Origin: Nucisporomicrobium flavum
GTDB lineage: Bacteria; Actinomycetota; Actinomycetes; Mycobacteriales; Micromonosporaceae
Reading direction: 5' to 3'
Length of the DNA stretch: 64,000 nt
Assembly: GCF_016464385.1 (NCBI RefSeq)
Contig: NZ_JADMLH010000001.1
Location: forward strand, 705,431 to 769,430
Position numbers and translations under genes: made by a program
The notes under the pieces: generated by a model
The model's input: only the letters and a program-made list of their open reading frames with translations
What the model was told of the DNA's origin: nothing
Databases searched by the model: none
Part shown: in pieces, positions 26,951 through 37,575 of the stretch
Layout of the letters: each line of letters starts with the position of its first letter
Numbering within the stretch: the stretch's first letter is position 1

Positions 26951-27915
26951 CCACCGCATCGTACGACGCAGCAACCCTGCGGATCGCCGCCGCGGCTGCC
27001 GTCCGGGCGCCGTCGCTGCACAACAGCCAGCCCTGGCTGTTCCGGCTGCGCGACGGCGGCATCGAGGTGCTCAGCGACCCGGCACGGCAGCTGGCGATCG
27101 CCGACAGCACCGGCTGGGCGGTACGGATCGCCTGCGGGGCGGCCGCGTACAACGCCCAGCTCGCGCTGGCGGTCAACGGCACGCCGGCGCAGGGGGAGCT
27201 GCGCCCGTACCCGTCGGAGCCGGACGTGGTCGCGCGCCTGATCCCGGCCGCGCCGCGCCCGGCGACGTACGCCGAGCAGGAACTGTTCGCCGCGATCCCG
27301 CGCCGCTGCAGCAACCGGCGCCCGTTCTGGCCGGACCCGGTGCCGTCGGAGGCCCGAATCCGGATCATCGACGCCGCGCACGCCGAGGGCGGCTGGCTGG
27401 ACCTGCTCGTCGGGATGACCGCGCTCAGCGGCTTCGCGCAGATCGCCCGCAGCGCCGACCGGGTGCTGCGGCGCGACCCCGCGTACCGGTCGGAGATGGC
27501 GACCTGGACGCACGCCGACGCCGCCCGCGACGGGGTGCCGGCGACCGCCGGCGCGCCCGTCACCGAGCCGCAGGACCTGCTGCCCAAGCGGCCGTTCACC
27601 GAGCGCCGCCGCGCGCCCGGCCACGACTTCGAGGCGGAGCCGCTGATCGCGATCCTCGGCACGAACGGGAACCGGCCGGTCGACCAGATCGCCGCCGGGC
27701 AGATGCTGCAGCGGGTGCTGCTGACCGTCACGGACGCGGGGCTGGCCTGCTCGATGATCTCGCAGCCCATCGAGGTGCCGACGGCCCGCGAGCACCTGCG
27801 TCAGTCGCTGCGCCGCTCCGGCACGCCGCAGATGGCGCTGCGCATCGGGTACGGCGACCCCGGCCGCCCCACTCCGCGCCGCGACCTGGACGACCTGATC
27901 GTGGGTGAGCGCTAG
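26947..27915 (+). CDS. Acg-family nitroreductase-like protein (copy 3, divergent)
   Basis: 322 aa, start ATG inside the previous stop (ATGA). Contains RAPSLHNSQPWLFRL (the Acg signature in its N-S rather than N-T form), STGWAVRIACGAAAYNAQLALAVNG, PRRCSNRRPFWPDPV and TDAGLACSMISQPIEVP. More distant from copies 1 and 2 than they are from each other, resembling Rv3131-type members of the M. tuberculosis set. The pairing of one close and one distant paralogue in an operon supports different roles. Confidence 0.9.
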   Translation: MTTASYDAATLRIAAAAAVRAPSLHNSQPWLFRLRDGGIEVLSDPARQLAIADSTGWAVRIACGAAAYNAQLALAVNGTPAQGELRPYPSEPDVVARLIPAAPRPATYAEQELFAAIPRRCSNRRPFWPDPVPSEARIRIIDAAHAEGGWLDLLVGMTALSGFAQIARSADRVLRRDPAYRSEMATWTHADAARDGVPATAGAPVTEPQDLLPKRPFTERRRAPGHDFEAEPLIAILGTNGNRPVDQIAAGQMLQRVLLTVTDAGLACSMISQPIEVPTAREHLRQSLRRSGTPQMALRIGYGDPGRPTPRRDLDDLIVGER

Positions 27916-27930
27916 CGTCCCCGCAGGATC

Positions 27931-27949
27931 GGGTCGTTCGGCCCGTGCC
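27931..27949 (+). promoter_or_regulatory. Conserved box upstream of the SHOCT protein gene
   Basis: Reads GGGTCGTTCGGCCCGTGCC, ending 54 bp before the ATG at 28004 and 15 bp after the nitroreductase stop. Confidence 0.55.
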
Positions 27950-28003
27950 GCCGCGGGGTACGCGGATCAGCATGGACGCAGCCGCACAGAAAGGACCGGA
28001 ACC

Positions 28004-28252
28004 ATGATGTTCTACGGACACGGCATGGGCGCCGGAGGCTGGATCCTGATGCTGCTCACGGTGGCGCTGCTCGCGACGCTCGTGGTCGTCGTCATCGTGC
28101 GCCCGCTCACCGGGCACGACACCACGCTGCCGGCGCCCCGCGACCCGGCGGCGGACGCCGAGCGGGTGCTGGCCGACCGGCTGGCCCGCGGCGACATCGA
28201 CACCACCGAGTACGAGCAGCGCTTGCACGCTCTGCGAGCCGCGCGACGGTGA
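28004..28252 (+). CDS. Small membrane protein with C-terminal SHOCT domain
   Basis: 82 aa. N-terminal GHGMGAGGWILMLLTVALLATLVVVVIV is a single membrane helix preceded by a Gly/His/Met stretch; the C-terminal DAERVLADRLARGDIDTTEYEQRLHAL is a clear SHOCT (short C-terminal domain) motif. SHOCT domains are oligomerisation modules, often on small membrane proteins of stress regulons. ATG at 28004 (AAAGGACCGGAACC upstream). Its own conserved box lies at the common spacing. Confidence 0.85.
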   Translation: MMFYGHGMGAGGWILMLLTVALLATLVVVVIVRPLTGHDTTLPAPRDPAADAERVLADRLARGDIDTTEYEQRLHALRAARR

Positions 28253-28286
28253 CGGCAGGCGTCCCGGCCGGGGGTCCGGCGGAGAC

Positions 28287-28305
28287 GGGACATGCGGCTC
28301 TGCCG
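28287..28305 (+). promoter_or_regulatory. Conserved box upstream of the DUF4389 gene
   Basis: Reads GGGACATGCGGCTCTGCCG, ending 50 bp before the ATG at 28356. One core base differs (GGCTC for GGCCC). Confidence 0.5.
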
Positions 28306-28355
28306 GAGACACCGGCGGCGGCGGTCTGCTGAGGGCGACCGTTGCAGGAGGTGTC

Positions 28356-29804
28356 ATGAACCGCTATCCGTTGCGGGTCGAGGCACGCCGGGACGAGCCG
28401 TTGAGCCGGTGGCTGTGGCTCGTCAAGTGGCTGCTGCTGATCCCGCACATCCTGATCCTCGTCGTGCTCTGGGTGGGCTTCCTCGTGCTCACAGTCGTCG
28501 CGTACCTCGCGGTCCTGATCACCGGCAGGTATCCGCACGCGATCCAGGCGTACAACGTCGGCGTGCTGCGCTGGTCGTGGCGCGTCAACTACTACGGCTA
28601 CCAGGCGCTGGGCACCGACCGGTACCCGCCGTTCACACTGGCGGACGTGCCGGACCATCCGGCCCGGCTCCACCTCGACGAGCCCGCCCGGCCGCGGCGA
28701 TGGCTGCCGCTGGTCGCGTGGCTGTTCGCCATCCCGCACCTCGTGATCCTCGGGGCGCTCACCGGCGCCGCCACCTGGACGGTCGGCCGGGGCGACACCA
28801 CCGCGAACGCGCCGATCAGCGTGGTCGCCGCCGCCGTGCTCGTCGCCGGCTTCGCGCTGCTCTTCACCGGCCGCTACCCCCGGGGCCTGTACGACCTGCT
28901 CGTCGGCATCGCGCGCTGGAACCTGCGGGTCATCGCGTATCTCGCGTTGCTGACGCCGTACCCGCCGTTCCGGCTGGACCAGGGCGAGCGGGAGCCGGGC
29001 GACGGCCCGGACGACCCGCCGGACGGCCCGCCGGTGCACCGGGCGGCGCAGGACGGCTCGGTCGCGGGCCCGGTGATCGCGCTGCTGGCCGGCGTGGTCC
29101 TGCTGGTGCCGGCCATGGGCGCCGGCGTGGCGGGCGGTGGCCTGCTGGCGTTCGAGAGCGCCCGCGACAGCTCCGGGTACGTGACCGGACCGGCCCTGCA
29201 GGTCAGCACCGCGACCGCCGCGGTGACCACGGAGGACATCACCGTCGAGAACGCCGACGAGTGGACCCGTCTGCTCGCCGACGTGGGTGGCATCCGGATC
29301 ACCGCCGACAGCGCCACCGGCCGGCCGGTGTTCGTCGGTATCGGCCGTCGCGCCGACGTGGACCGCTGGCTGGCCGGCTCGGCCCGCGACCGGATCACCG
29401 ACGTGACCGGCGCGACCGTCCGGTACGAGCGGGCCGGCGGCGCGGTGCGGTCCGTGCCGGCACCGTCCGCACAGGACTTCTGGCTGGGCTCCGCCAACGG
29501 GGCCACCGGGGCACAGATGGCCTGGCGTGTCACCGACGGCGACTTCACCGTGGTGCTCGCCAACGCCGACGGCTCCCCGGGTGTCTCCGCCGACGTCCGC
29601 GGTGCCGTGCAGGTCCCGGACCTCACCGGCCTCGGCGCGGGGCTGCTGATCGGCGGGATCGTCGCCGGCATCCTCGCGGTCCTGCTGATCGTCGTCGGCG
29701 GCACCGGGCTGGGCCGCCGCCACGCCGGACCGCCACCGCCCCCACCGCCGGCGGGCACTCCGCCGCAGCCGGCGCCGCGTACCCCGGTGGCGGCCTCCAC
29801 CTGA
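28356..29804 (+). CDS. DUF4389 membrane protein
   Basis: 482 aa, ATG behind AGGAGG. Two DUF4389-type units: each has a pair of membrane helices followed by RYP and a W-R amphipathic segment (LITGRYPHAIQAYNVGVLRWSWRVNYYGYQAL, and LFTGRYPRGLYDLLVGIARWNLRVIAYLALL). A fifth helix around 240-265 (VIALLAGVVLLVPAMGAGVAGGG) leads to an extracytoplasmic domain of about 170 residues and a last helix (LLIGGIVAGILAVLLIVVGG), ending in a poly-Pro tail. The function of DUF4389 is unknown. Member of the putative regulon by its box. Confidence 0.85.
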   Translation: MNRYPLRVEARRDEPLSRWLWLVKWLLLIPHILILVVLWVGFLVLTVVAYLAVLITGRYPHAIQAYNVGVLRWSWRVNYYGYQALGTDRYPPFTLADVPDHPARLHLDEPARPRRWLPLVAWLFAIPHLVILGALTGAATWTVGRGDTTANAPISVVAAAVLVAGFALLFTGRYPRGLYDLLVGIARWNLRVIAYLALLTPYPPFRLDQGEREPGDGPDDPPDGPPVHRAAQDGSVAGPVIALLAGVVLLVPAMGAGVAGGGLLAFESARDSSGYVTGPALQVSTATAAVTTEDITVENADEWTRLLADVGGIRITADSATGRPVFVGIGRRADVDRWLAGSARDRITDVTGATVRYERAGGAVRSVPAPSAQDFWLGSANGATGAQMAWRVTDGDFTVVLANADGSPGVSADVRGAVQVPDLTGLGAGLLIGGIVAGILAVLLIVVGGTGLGRRHAGPPPPPPPAGTPPQPAPRTPVAAST

Positions 29805-29809
29805 GACAT

Positions 29810-30469
29810 TCAGACCGGTAGGACCGGGCGCGCCGGGGCGTACGCCTCGGCGCGCTCCTTGATGCCGCGCAGCATCCGGCGCTCCATGATGAGGCTGCCC
29901 GGCTCCACCACCAGCCGGCTGACGAGCCGCCCGGGCCGCGACATCGCGCGCAGGCTGATCCGGTTGCGGCTGATCAGCCGGGTGCCGAGCCAGTACTCGC
30001 GCAGGTCGAAGATCCACACCCAGGCGCCGTCCTCGGAGCGGAAGGCCAGGGTGCGGTCCACGTCGCAGATCTCGACGCGCATGCCCGGCCCGTCCGGGCC
30101 CAGCGGCAGCACGTCGCCGACGCTCAGGTGCTGGAACTCCGGCAGGATCCGGCCGGCGCTGTGCATGTCGAGCCCGAAGAGGTTCTCGATCCAGTCGTAC
30201 GTGTACGCGCCCCCGCGGCCGCTGCCCATCTGCACGAGCCACGGCCACACCGCCGCCGGCCCGGCCGTGATGGTGATCGCCCGGGTCGAGACGACGTCCG
30301 GGTCCTCGAGCAGCTCGTCGCCGGGCAGCGGGAGCAGCGCCTCCTCCGCCGTGGCCCCGTACGTGAGGCTCCACCGGCGTACCGGCGGCGAGTACAGCAT
30401 CGCCGTCGACGCGGCGACCAGCGCCGCGCTCCCGAGGTGCCTGCCCGTCGTCAGACCGTGCCTGTCCAT
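29810..30469 (-). CDS. SRPBCC-like protein with N-terminal membrane segment
   Basis: 219 aa, ATG at 30469 behind GAGGAGGG. An N-terminal hydrophobic region (LGSAALVAASTAMLY) is followed by a helix-grip sequence: VSTRAITITAGPAAVWPWLVQMGSGRGGAYTYDWIENLFGLDMHSAGRI, then VGDVLPLGPDGPGMRVEICDVDRTLAFRSEDGAWVWIFDL. This resembles actinobacterial SRPBCC proteins that bind hydrophobic ligands. It is convergent with the DUF4389 gene (5-bp gap) and divergent from PPDK. A near-perfect box ends 42 bp upstream. Confidence 0.75.
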   Translation of the reverse strand: MDRHGLTTGRHLGSAALVAASTAMLYSPPVRRWSLTYGATAEEALLPLPGDELLEDPDVVSTRAITITAGPAAVWPWLVQMGSGRGGAYTYDWIENLFGLDMHSAGRILPEFQHLSVGDVLPLGPDGPGMRVEICDVDRTLAFRSEDGAWVWIFDLREYWLGTRLISRNRISLRAMSRPGRLVSRLVVEPGSLIMERRMLRGIKERAEAYAPARPVLPV

Positions 30470-30511
30470 GATCCCTCCTCGGCTCCGAGCCTGCCCCGCC
30501 ACCCGGCCGCC

Positions 30512-30530
30512 GGGCAGGGCCGAAATGCCC
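30512..30530 (-). promoter_or_regulatory. Conserved box upstream of the SRPBCC-like gene
   Basis: Minus strand reads GGGCATTTCGGCCCTGCCC, 42 bp before the ATG at 30469. Confidence 0.65.
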
Positions 30531-30573
30531 GTGTGCGCCGGGCGTGCGGGCCGGGCCGTCAGGCGGGCGGACC

Positions 30574-30621
30574 GGGCCGGGCGGCCCCTGTCCGGGCGCT
30601 ACGGGCCGGGCGGCCCTACTG
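30574..30621 (+). promoter_or_regulatory. Two tandem box copies upstream of PPDK
   Basis: Copy A at 30574-30593 (GGGCCGGGCGGCCCCTGTCC, one extra C) and copy B at 30603-30621 (GGGCCGGGCGGCCCTACTG), both toward PPDK; B ends 65 bp before its ATG. They lie 29 bp apart, nearly three helical turns, so bound proteins would sit on about the same face. Confidence 0.5.
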
Positions 30622-30686
30622 GCCGGGACCCGCACCGCGGTACGACCGAGTCGGACCAGCCGACCGAACGAGTGAGGGTGAGCCGG

Positions 30687-33353
<2,667 letters not shown>

Positions 33354-33370
33354 GCAGCGGTAACGACGGC

Positions 33371-33395
33371 GGGCCCGGGCGACATGCCCGGGCCC
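33371..33395 (+). terminator. Perfect 10-bp hairpin after PPDK
   Basis: GGGCCCGGGC, loop GACAT, GCCCGGGCCC, 17 bp after the PPDK stop. Confidence 0.8.
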
Positions 33396-33524
33396 GTCGG
33401 CGCGCCGGGGTCCCGGATCGGACGGGTCCAAGGTCCCGCCGGTTGCGGCACGGCGGCCCTCACGGCGGCGGCGCTCCGGGCGTTTCATTGAAGTGTCAAA
33501 GAGAACCGGAAGGACGTGGACGTC

Positions 33525-34097
33525 ATGACCGCCGCCACCCACCCCACCACCCCCCGTACCGTCACCCCCGCGACCGACCCGGCCGTCACCCCGGCGCGCG
33601 AGACCACGGCCGCGAAGGCGACCCGCTACGTCCTCGCCGGACTCCGGCTGGCGCTCGGCTGGATCTTCCTCTGGGCCTTCATCGACAAGCTCTTCGGCCT
33701 CGGCATGGCCACCCCCGCGAAGGGCGCCTGGATCGACGGCGGCAGCCCCACCAAGGGCTTCCTCGGCAAGGCCGTCAGCGGCCCGTTCGAGGGCTTCTAC
33801 CACAACATCGCCGGCGCGGCCTGGGCCGACTGGATGTTCATGCTCGGCCTCGCCGCGATCGGCACCGCGCTCATCCTCGGCATCGGCCTGCGCGTCGCCG
33901 CGGTGGCGGGCAGCCTGCTCCTGGTCATGATGTGGACCGCGGTGCTCCCCCCGGAGAACAACCCCTTCATGGACGACCACCTGGTCTACGCCGGCGTGCT
34001 GATCGTCCTGGCCCTCACGGCGGCCGGCAACACCCTCGGCCTCGGCAAGCTCTGGAACAAGCTCAGCATCGTGCAGCGCCTGCCCTGGCTGAAGTAA
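33525..34097 (+). CDS. DoxX-like membrane protein
   Basis: 190 aa from ATG 33525 (AAGGA about 10 bp upstream; a GTG at 33516 would leave only two bases). After a Thr/Pro-rich cytoplasmic start come four membrane segments: YVLAGLRLALGWIFLWAFIDKLFGLG, WADWMFMLGLAAIGTALILGIG, VAAVAGSLLLVMMWTAV and HLVYAGVLIVLALTAAG. The first carries the RLALGWIF pattern of DoxX/TQO-subunit-like proteins, which associate with quinone-linked oxidases or act in thiol stress. A weak box-like core (GGCGGCCCTCACGG near 33451-33464) lies about 60 bp upstream. Confidence 0.75.
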   Translation: MTAATHPTTPRTVTPATDPAVTPARETTAAKATRYVLAGLRLALGWIFLWAFIDKLFGLGMATPAKGAWIDGGSPTKGFLGKAVSGPFEGFYHNIAGAAWADWMFMLGLAAIGTALILGIGLRVAAVAGSLLLVMMWTAVLPPENNPFMDDHLVYAGVLIVLALTAAGNTLGLGKLWNKLSIVQRLPWLK

Positions 34098-34112
34098 GCA
34101 CCTACCGCTCGA

Positions 34113-34820
34113 TCACCACGGCGGCACCCCCACCCGGGTGCCGCCGTTCCTGCTGTGTACGGGACTCAAATTCACCGTGGTCTCGTCCTCGTGAGCGGGA
34201 AACTCCAGCGTCGGCTCGAGCGGCGGGGCAGCCCAGGCGGGCGGCGAAGCGGGCTCGAGCGGCGGGGCGGGCGACGTCGCGGGCGGGGCGGTGGGTGTCA
34301 GCCGGATCAGGCCCAGCACGACAAGGCCGGCGGCCGCGCCGATCAGCGCCCCGCCGCTGTTGTAGAGCCAGTCCGCGGCCGTGGCGTCGCGGACGCCGCT
34401 GACCGCCTGCCAGCCCTCGATGCCGAACGACAGAGCCGCGCCGGCCACGGCGGTGGAGACCGCGCGCCGGGTGGCGAGGGCGCCGAAGAAGCCGAGTGGG
34501 ACGAACAGCAGGAGGTTCGCCGTGCGTTCGTCGGGCGCGGTCGGGGCGTCCAGCTCGGCGTGGAACGTCGCGGCGTGCAGGTACGAGCGCACGTACCCGC
34601 CGACCCGGTACACGGCCCCGTCCTGCCATCCCGGCGCCTCCACGGGCACCGTGAAGACCAGGATCGGCGCCAGGGACAGCAACGCGAGCAGGGTCCAGCC
34701 AGGACGCCATCCGAGCAGCCGGGCCAGGGGCAGGAACAACACCACGGCCGCCACGGCGCAGCACACCAGCAGCTGGACGGCGCCCGGCCGGCCGAGCGCC
34801 AGGTCGAGCTGTTCTCGCAT
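34113..34820 (-). CDS. VanZ-like family membrane protein
   Basis: 235 aa, ATG at 34820 behind GAGGAGGTGG. Hydrophobic segments AVQLLVCCAVAAVVLFLPLA and WTLLALLSLAPILVFTVPV, then the VanZ-like core NLLLFVPLGFFGALATRRAVSTAVAGAALSFGIEGWQAVSGVRDATAADWLYNSGGALIGAAAGLVVLGLI. VanZ domains are linked to glycopeptide resistance but mostly have unknown roles. The C-terminal 45 residues are a Pro/Ser tail. Its stop lies just inside the shared hairpin region, convergent with the DoxX-like gene. Confidence 0.8.
   Translation of the reverse strand: MREQLDLALGRPGAVQLLVCCAVAAVVLFLPLARLLGWRPGWTLLALLSLAPILVFTVPVEAPGWQDGAVYRVGGYVRSYLHAATFHAELDAPTAPDERTANLLLFVPLGFFGALATRRAVSTAVAGAALSFGIEGWQAVSGVRDATAADWLYNSGGALIGAAAGLVVLGLIRLTPTAPPATSPAPPLEPASPPAWAAPPLEPTLEFPAHEDETTVNLSPVHSRNGGTRVGVPPW
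34121..34144. terminator. Hairpin at the convergent end of DoxX-like and VanZ-like genes
   Basis: GCGGCACCC, loop CCACCC, GGGTGCCGC. It lies 23 bp after the DoxX-like stop and overlaps the last codons of the VanZ-like gene. Confidence 0.6.
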
Positions 34821-34900
34821 CGCCACCTCCTCGTGTCCGTACGGACAACGGCGGCCGATCCTTCCGGGTGGCGCGTATGGCGGGCATAAAGCGCCGGGCC

Positions 34901-35515
34901 CTACCGCGCCGCCATCCACGGCTGCAGCGCCGTCGCGGTCGCGCGCTCCACGGCAGCCTGGACGGTCGCCGGGTCCTCCGGGAGGTCCTCGTCCTCCAGC
35001 AGCACCTGCAGGGCTCCCGTGACCGCGCCGATGAACGCCCCGACGAGCGCGGCGGCCTGCACCTCGTCGAGCCGGTCGGGGAAGGCGGCGGCGAGGTGCC
35101 GGGCGATCTCGCGCTGACCGTCGGCCTGCACCTGCAGGGCCTTGCCGCGCACCGAGGGCACGTCCCGGATCAGCCGCAGGCGCAGCGCGGCGAGGCGTCC
35201 GGTCAGGTCGTCGTTGTCGTCACCGACCAGGTGCAGCGCGCGCAGCAGCACGTCGGCAGGCTCGTCGCCGGGGCGCCGCTCGGCGATGGAGGCGACAGCG
35301 GCCCGGATGCGGGCGTCGCCGTGCGGGAACAGCAGCTCCTCCTTGCTGGCGAAGTAGCTGAAGAAGGTCCGCGTGCCGATCTCCGCGGCGGCCGCGATGT
35401 CGGCCACGGTTGTCTGCTCGTACCCGTGCCGCTCGAACAGATCGGTGGCCGCTTCCACCAGGGCCTGGCGGGTGCGGGCGCGCTTGCGCTCGCGAAGGGA
35501 GGTCTCCGGTGCCAT
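34901..35515 (-). CDS. TetR-family transcriptional regulator
   Basis: 204 aa. N-terminal HTH: RKRARTRQALVEAATDLFERHGYEQTTVADIAAAAEIGTRTFFSYFASKEEL, a classic TetR DNA-binding domain; the C-terminal helical ligand domain is of the TetR_C type (EIARHLAAAFPDRLDEVQAAALVGAFIGAVTGAL). ATG at 35515 has no Shine-Dalgarno but has TACGAT 6 bp upstream on its strand, a leaderless layout. Divergent from the FAD monooxygenase, with an inverted-repeat operator between them, so it most likely represses both. The inducer is probably a substrate of the monooxygenase. Confidence 0.93.
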   Translation of the reverse strand: MAPETSLRERKRARTRQALVEAATDLFERHGYEQTTVADIAAAAEIGTRTFFSYFASKEELLFPHGDARIRAAVASIAERRPGDEPADVLLRALHLVGDDNDDLTGRLAALRLRLIRDVPSVRGKALQVQADGQREIARHLAAAFPDRLDEVQAAALVGAFIGAVTGALQVLLEDEDLPEDPATVQAAVERATATALQPWMAAR

Positions 35516-35540
35516 ACCCGCATCGTACGGCACCCACTGC

Positions 35541-35580
35541 ATATCTGCACTCATTGCAATTCTGCACTCAGTGCGGATAT
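35541..35580. promoter_or_regulatory. TetR operator, nested inverted repeats
   Basis: A 40-bp AT-richer segment flanked by ATATCTGCACT and AGTGCGGATAT (10 of 11 paired), with inner palindromes TGCACTCATTGCA and GCACTCAGTGC. It ends 9 bp before the monooxygenase ATG and covers its TATCGT -10 hexamer, so binding would block transcription. Confidence 0.8.
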
Positions 35581-35589
35581 CGTGTCGGC

Positions 35590-36747
35590 ATGACCTCACC
35601 CACCGCACTGATCTCCGGGGCCGGTGTCGCCGGTCCTGCCCTGGCGTACTGGCTGGCCCGGCACGGCTGGTCGCCCACCGTCATCGAACGCGCCGAGGGC
35701 CTGCGGTCCAGCGGGAACCCGGTCGACGTCCGCGGCCCGGCGCTGCCCGTGGTCGAGGACATGGGCCTGGTCCCCCGGCTGCGGGCGGCCGCCACCCACG
35801 CCCGGTCGATGCTCGTGCTGGACCCGGACGGCCGGCCCGGCCTCCGCGTCGGCACCCCCGCGTCCCGCAGCGCCGCCGGCACCCGGGAGATCGAGCTCCC
35901 CCGCGCCGACCTCGCCGGGATCCTGCACGACGCCGCAGCCCCGCACGCCGAGTTCCGCTTCGACGACACGATCACCACGCTGCGGCAGGACGCCGGCGGG
36001 GTCGATGTGACGTTCGAGCGGGGCCGGCCGGGCCGCTTCGACGTGGTGATCGGCGCCGACGGCCTGCACTCCACCGTGCGGCGGCTCGCCTTCGGGCCGG
36101 AATCGGCGTACGTGCGCCACCTGGGTGTCTACGTCGCCACGATCCCGTGGCGCGGCGCCCTCGAGCACCCGCACGACGTGGTCATGTACAACCTGCCGGG
36201 GCGGCTCGTGTCGGTGCACCCGTGCGCCGGCGAGGCCATGGCCGCGTTCATCTTCCGGCGCGCGGCGGTCGCGGGGCTCGACCACCGCGACACCGACCGG
36301 CAGCGGCGCATCCTGTCGGAGGCGTACGCCGGTGCCGGTTGGATCGTCCCGCAGCTGCTCGCCGGGGCCGGACGCACCACGCAGCTGTACTTCGACAGTG
36401 TCAGCCGGGTCGCGATGCCGGCCTGGTCGCGCGGCCGCATCGCGCTGCTGGGCGACGCGGCGTCCTGCGTCTCGCTGTTCGGCGACGGCTCGAGCCTGGC
36501 CATCGCCGGCGCCCGCACGCTGGCCGACGCGCTCGCCGGCGCGCACGGTGACCCGGCCGCCGCGTTCGCCCGCTACGAGCGCGAGCACCGCCGGCTGACC
36601 CGCCGCAAGCAGGTCACCATGCACGCGGCAGCCGCGCTGATCGTGCCGCGCACCCGGGCCGGCATCGCCGTGCGCAACTTCGCCGCGCGGACCCTGCTCC
36701 GCCCGGCGCCGGGCGGACCTGCCCGGACCGCAGCCGGCCGGGACTGA
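35590..36747 (+). CDS. FAD-dependent aromatic monooxygenase (PHBH/UbiH type)
   Basis: 385 aa. N-terminal Rossmann motif ALISGAGVAGPALAYWLARHGWSPTVIERA (GxGxxG), then the D-G motif FDVVIGADGLHSTVRRLAFG, and the second FAD motif GRIALLGDAASCVSLFGDGSSLAIAGARTLADAL. These place it in the flavoprotein monooxygenase family that includes TetX-like drug-modifying enzymes. TATCGT lies 6 bp before the ATG, so the transcript is probably leaderless. The TetR operator overlaps the promoter. Substrate unknown; a xenobiotic or antibiotic role is possible from the TetR pairing. Confidence 0.92.
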   Translation: MTSPTALISGAGVAGPALAYWLARHGWSPTVIERAEGLRSSGNPVDVRGPALPVVEDMGLVPRLRAAATHARSMLVLDPDGRPGLRVGTPASRSAAGTREIELPRADLAGILHDAAAPHAEFRFDDTITTLRQDAGGVDVTFERGRPGRFDVVIGADGLHSTVRRLAFGPESAYVRHLGVYVATIPWRGALEHPHDVVMYNLPGRLVSVHPCAGEAMAAFIFRRAAVAGLDHRDTDRQRRILSEAYAGAGWIVPQLLAGAGRTTQLYFDSVSRVAMPAWSRGRIALLGDAASCVSLFGDGSSLAIAGARTLADALAGAHGDPAAAFARYEREHRRLTRRKQVTMHAAAALIVPRTRAGIAVRNFAARTLLRPAPGGPARTAAGRD

Positions 36748-36873
36748 CTCCGGCGCCGCCCGAGCCGCCCGCCGGCCCGGGTGTGTCGCCCGCCATGTCC
36801 GCTACGCCCCGCCCGCCCGGCTGCCGACCAGCAAAGGTCTGATCAATTCGTCCGCGGGAGTGTGGCTCGTCAT

Positions 36874-37122
36874 GGGCAGGTCGCCGAGGCCCAGACGACC
36901 ATCGCGTCCGCCGTCGAGGAGCAGTCGGTGACCACGAGCGAGATCAGCCGCAGCGTCGCGGAGCTGGCGAGCGCTTCCCAGGGCATCGCGCAGACCCTCT
37001 CGGCGGTGTCGGACAACGCCACCGCCACCACCACCGAGGCCGCGGCGACGCAGCGCGCCTCCGCGGACCTCGCCACCATGGCCGAAGACCTCAGCGGCAT
37101 CGCCGCGTCGTTCCGGTGCTGA
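36874..37122 (+). pseudogene. C-terminal remnant of a methyl-accepting chemotaxis protein
   Basis: About 82 residues from GQVAEAQTTIASAVEEQSVT to the stop match the end of an MCP signalling domain: TIASAVEEQSVTTSEISRSVAELASASQGIAQTL and ADLATMAEDLSGIAASFRC. The sensor, membrane and HAMP regions and the hairpin tip are missing; sequence before 36874 has no MCP similarity. A frame opens at 36781, but nothing suggests a real start. This is the stump of a deleted chemoreceptor gene, at a junction between two unrelated gene blocks. Confidence 0.8.
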
Positions 37123-37140
37123 TCGGCCGGCCCGGCCCGC

Positions 37141-37512
37141 TCAGCCCTGCGCCGCGCGGGCCTGCTGGAACGGCAGCCGGTCGAAGATGAACCAGCTGTG
37201 CACGATCCGGCCGCCGCGGACGGTCACGCACTCGGCCGCCGGGCCGCTCTTCACCAGCGTGGTCTCGGTGTCGTACATGATCAGCGCGGTGGTGTCGTCG
37301 CCGAAGGCCGCGATGACGTGCGCGCCGACGAGCATGGCCACGAACGGCGCCATGAACGACCGGTACGCCGCGGCACCCTCCAGCCGTCCCGCCGGGGCGT
37401 CGCAGACGATGTCGCCGGACACGTAGGTCATGGCCGTGTCGAGGTCGCCGGCGGTCCACGCGCGGTGGTACGCGGTCGCCACCCGCAGGGCCTCGCTGTG
37501 TGGTGCGGTCAC
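37141..37512 (-). CDS. SnoaL-like nuclear transport factor 2 fold protein
   Basis: 123 aa, GTG at 37512 behind AAGGAG. SnoaL-like fold: ALRVATAYHRAWTAGDLDTAMTYVSGDIVCDAP, then YRSFMAPFVAMLVGAHVIAAFGDDTTALIMYDTETTLV and VRGGRIVHSWFIFDRLPFQQ. The same fold occurs at the C-terminus of the ECF sigma factor encoded divergently 64 bp away, and this free-standing copy may bind a similar ligand. No catalytic residue can be named. Confidence 0.8.
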   Translation of the reverse strand: MTAPHSEALRVATAYHRAWTAGDLDTAMTYVSGDIVCDAPAGRLEGAAAYRSFMAPFVAMLVGAHVIAAFGDDTTALIMYDTETTLVKSGPAAECVTVRGGRIVHSWFIFDRLPFQQARAAQG

Positions 37513-37575
37513 CGTGTTCTCCTTCTCGGATCGGGTTCTGCCTGTTGTGACACCATCGGCTCGCGGATCGGAACG

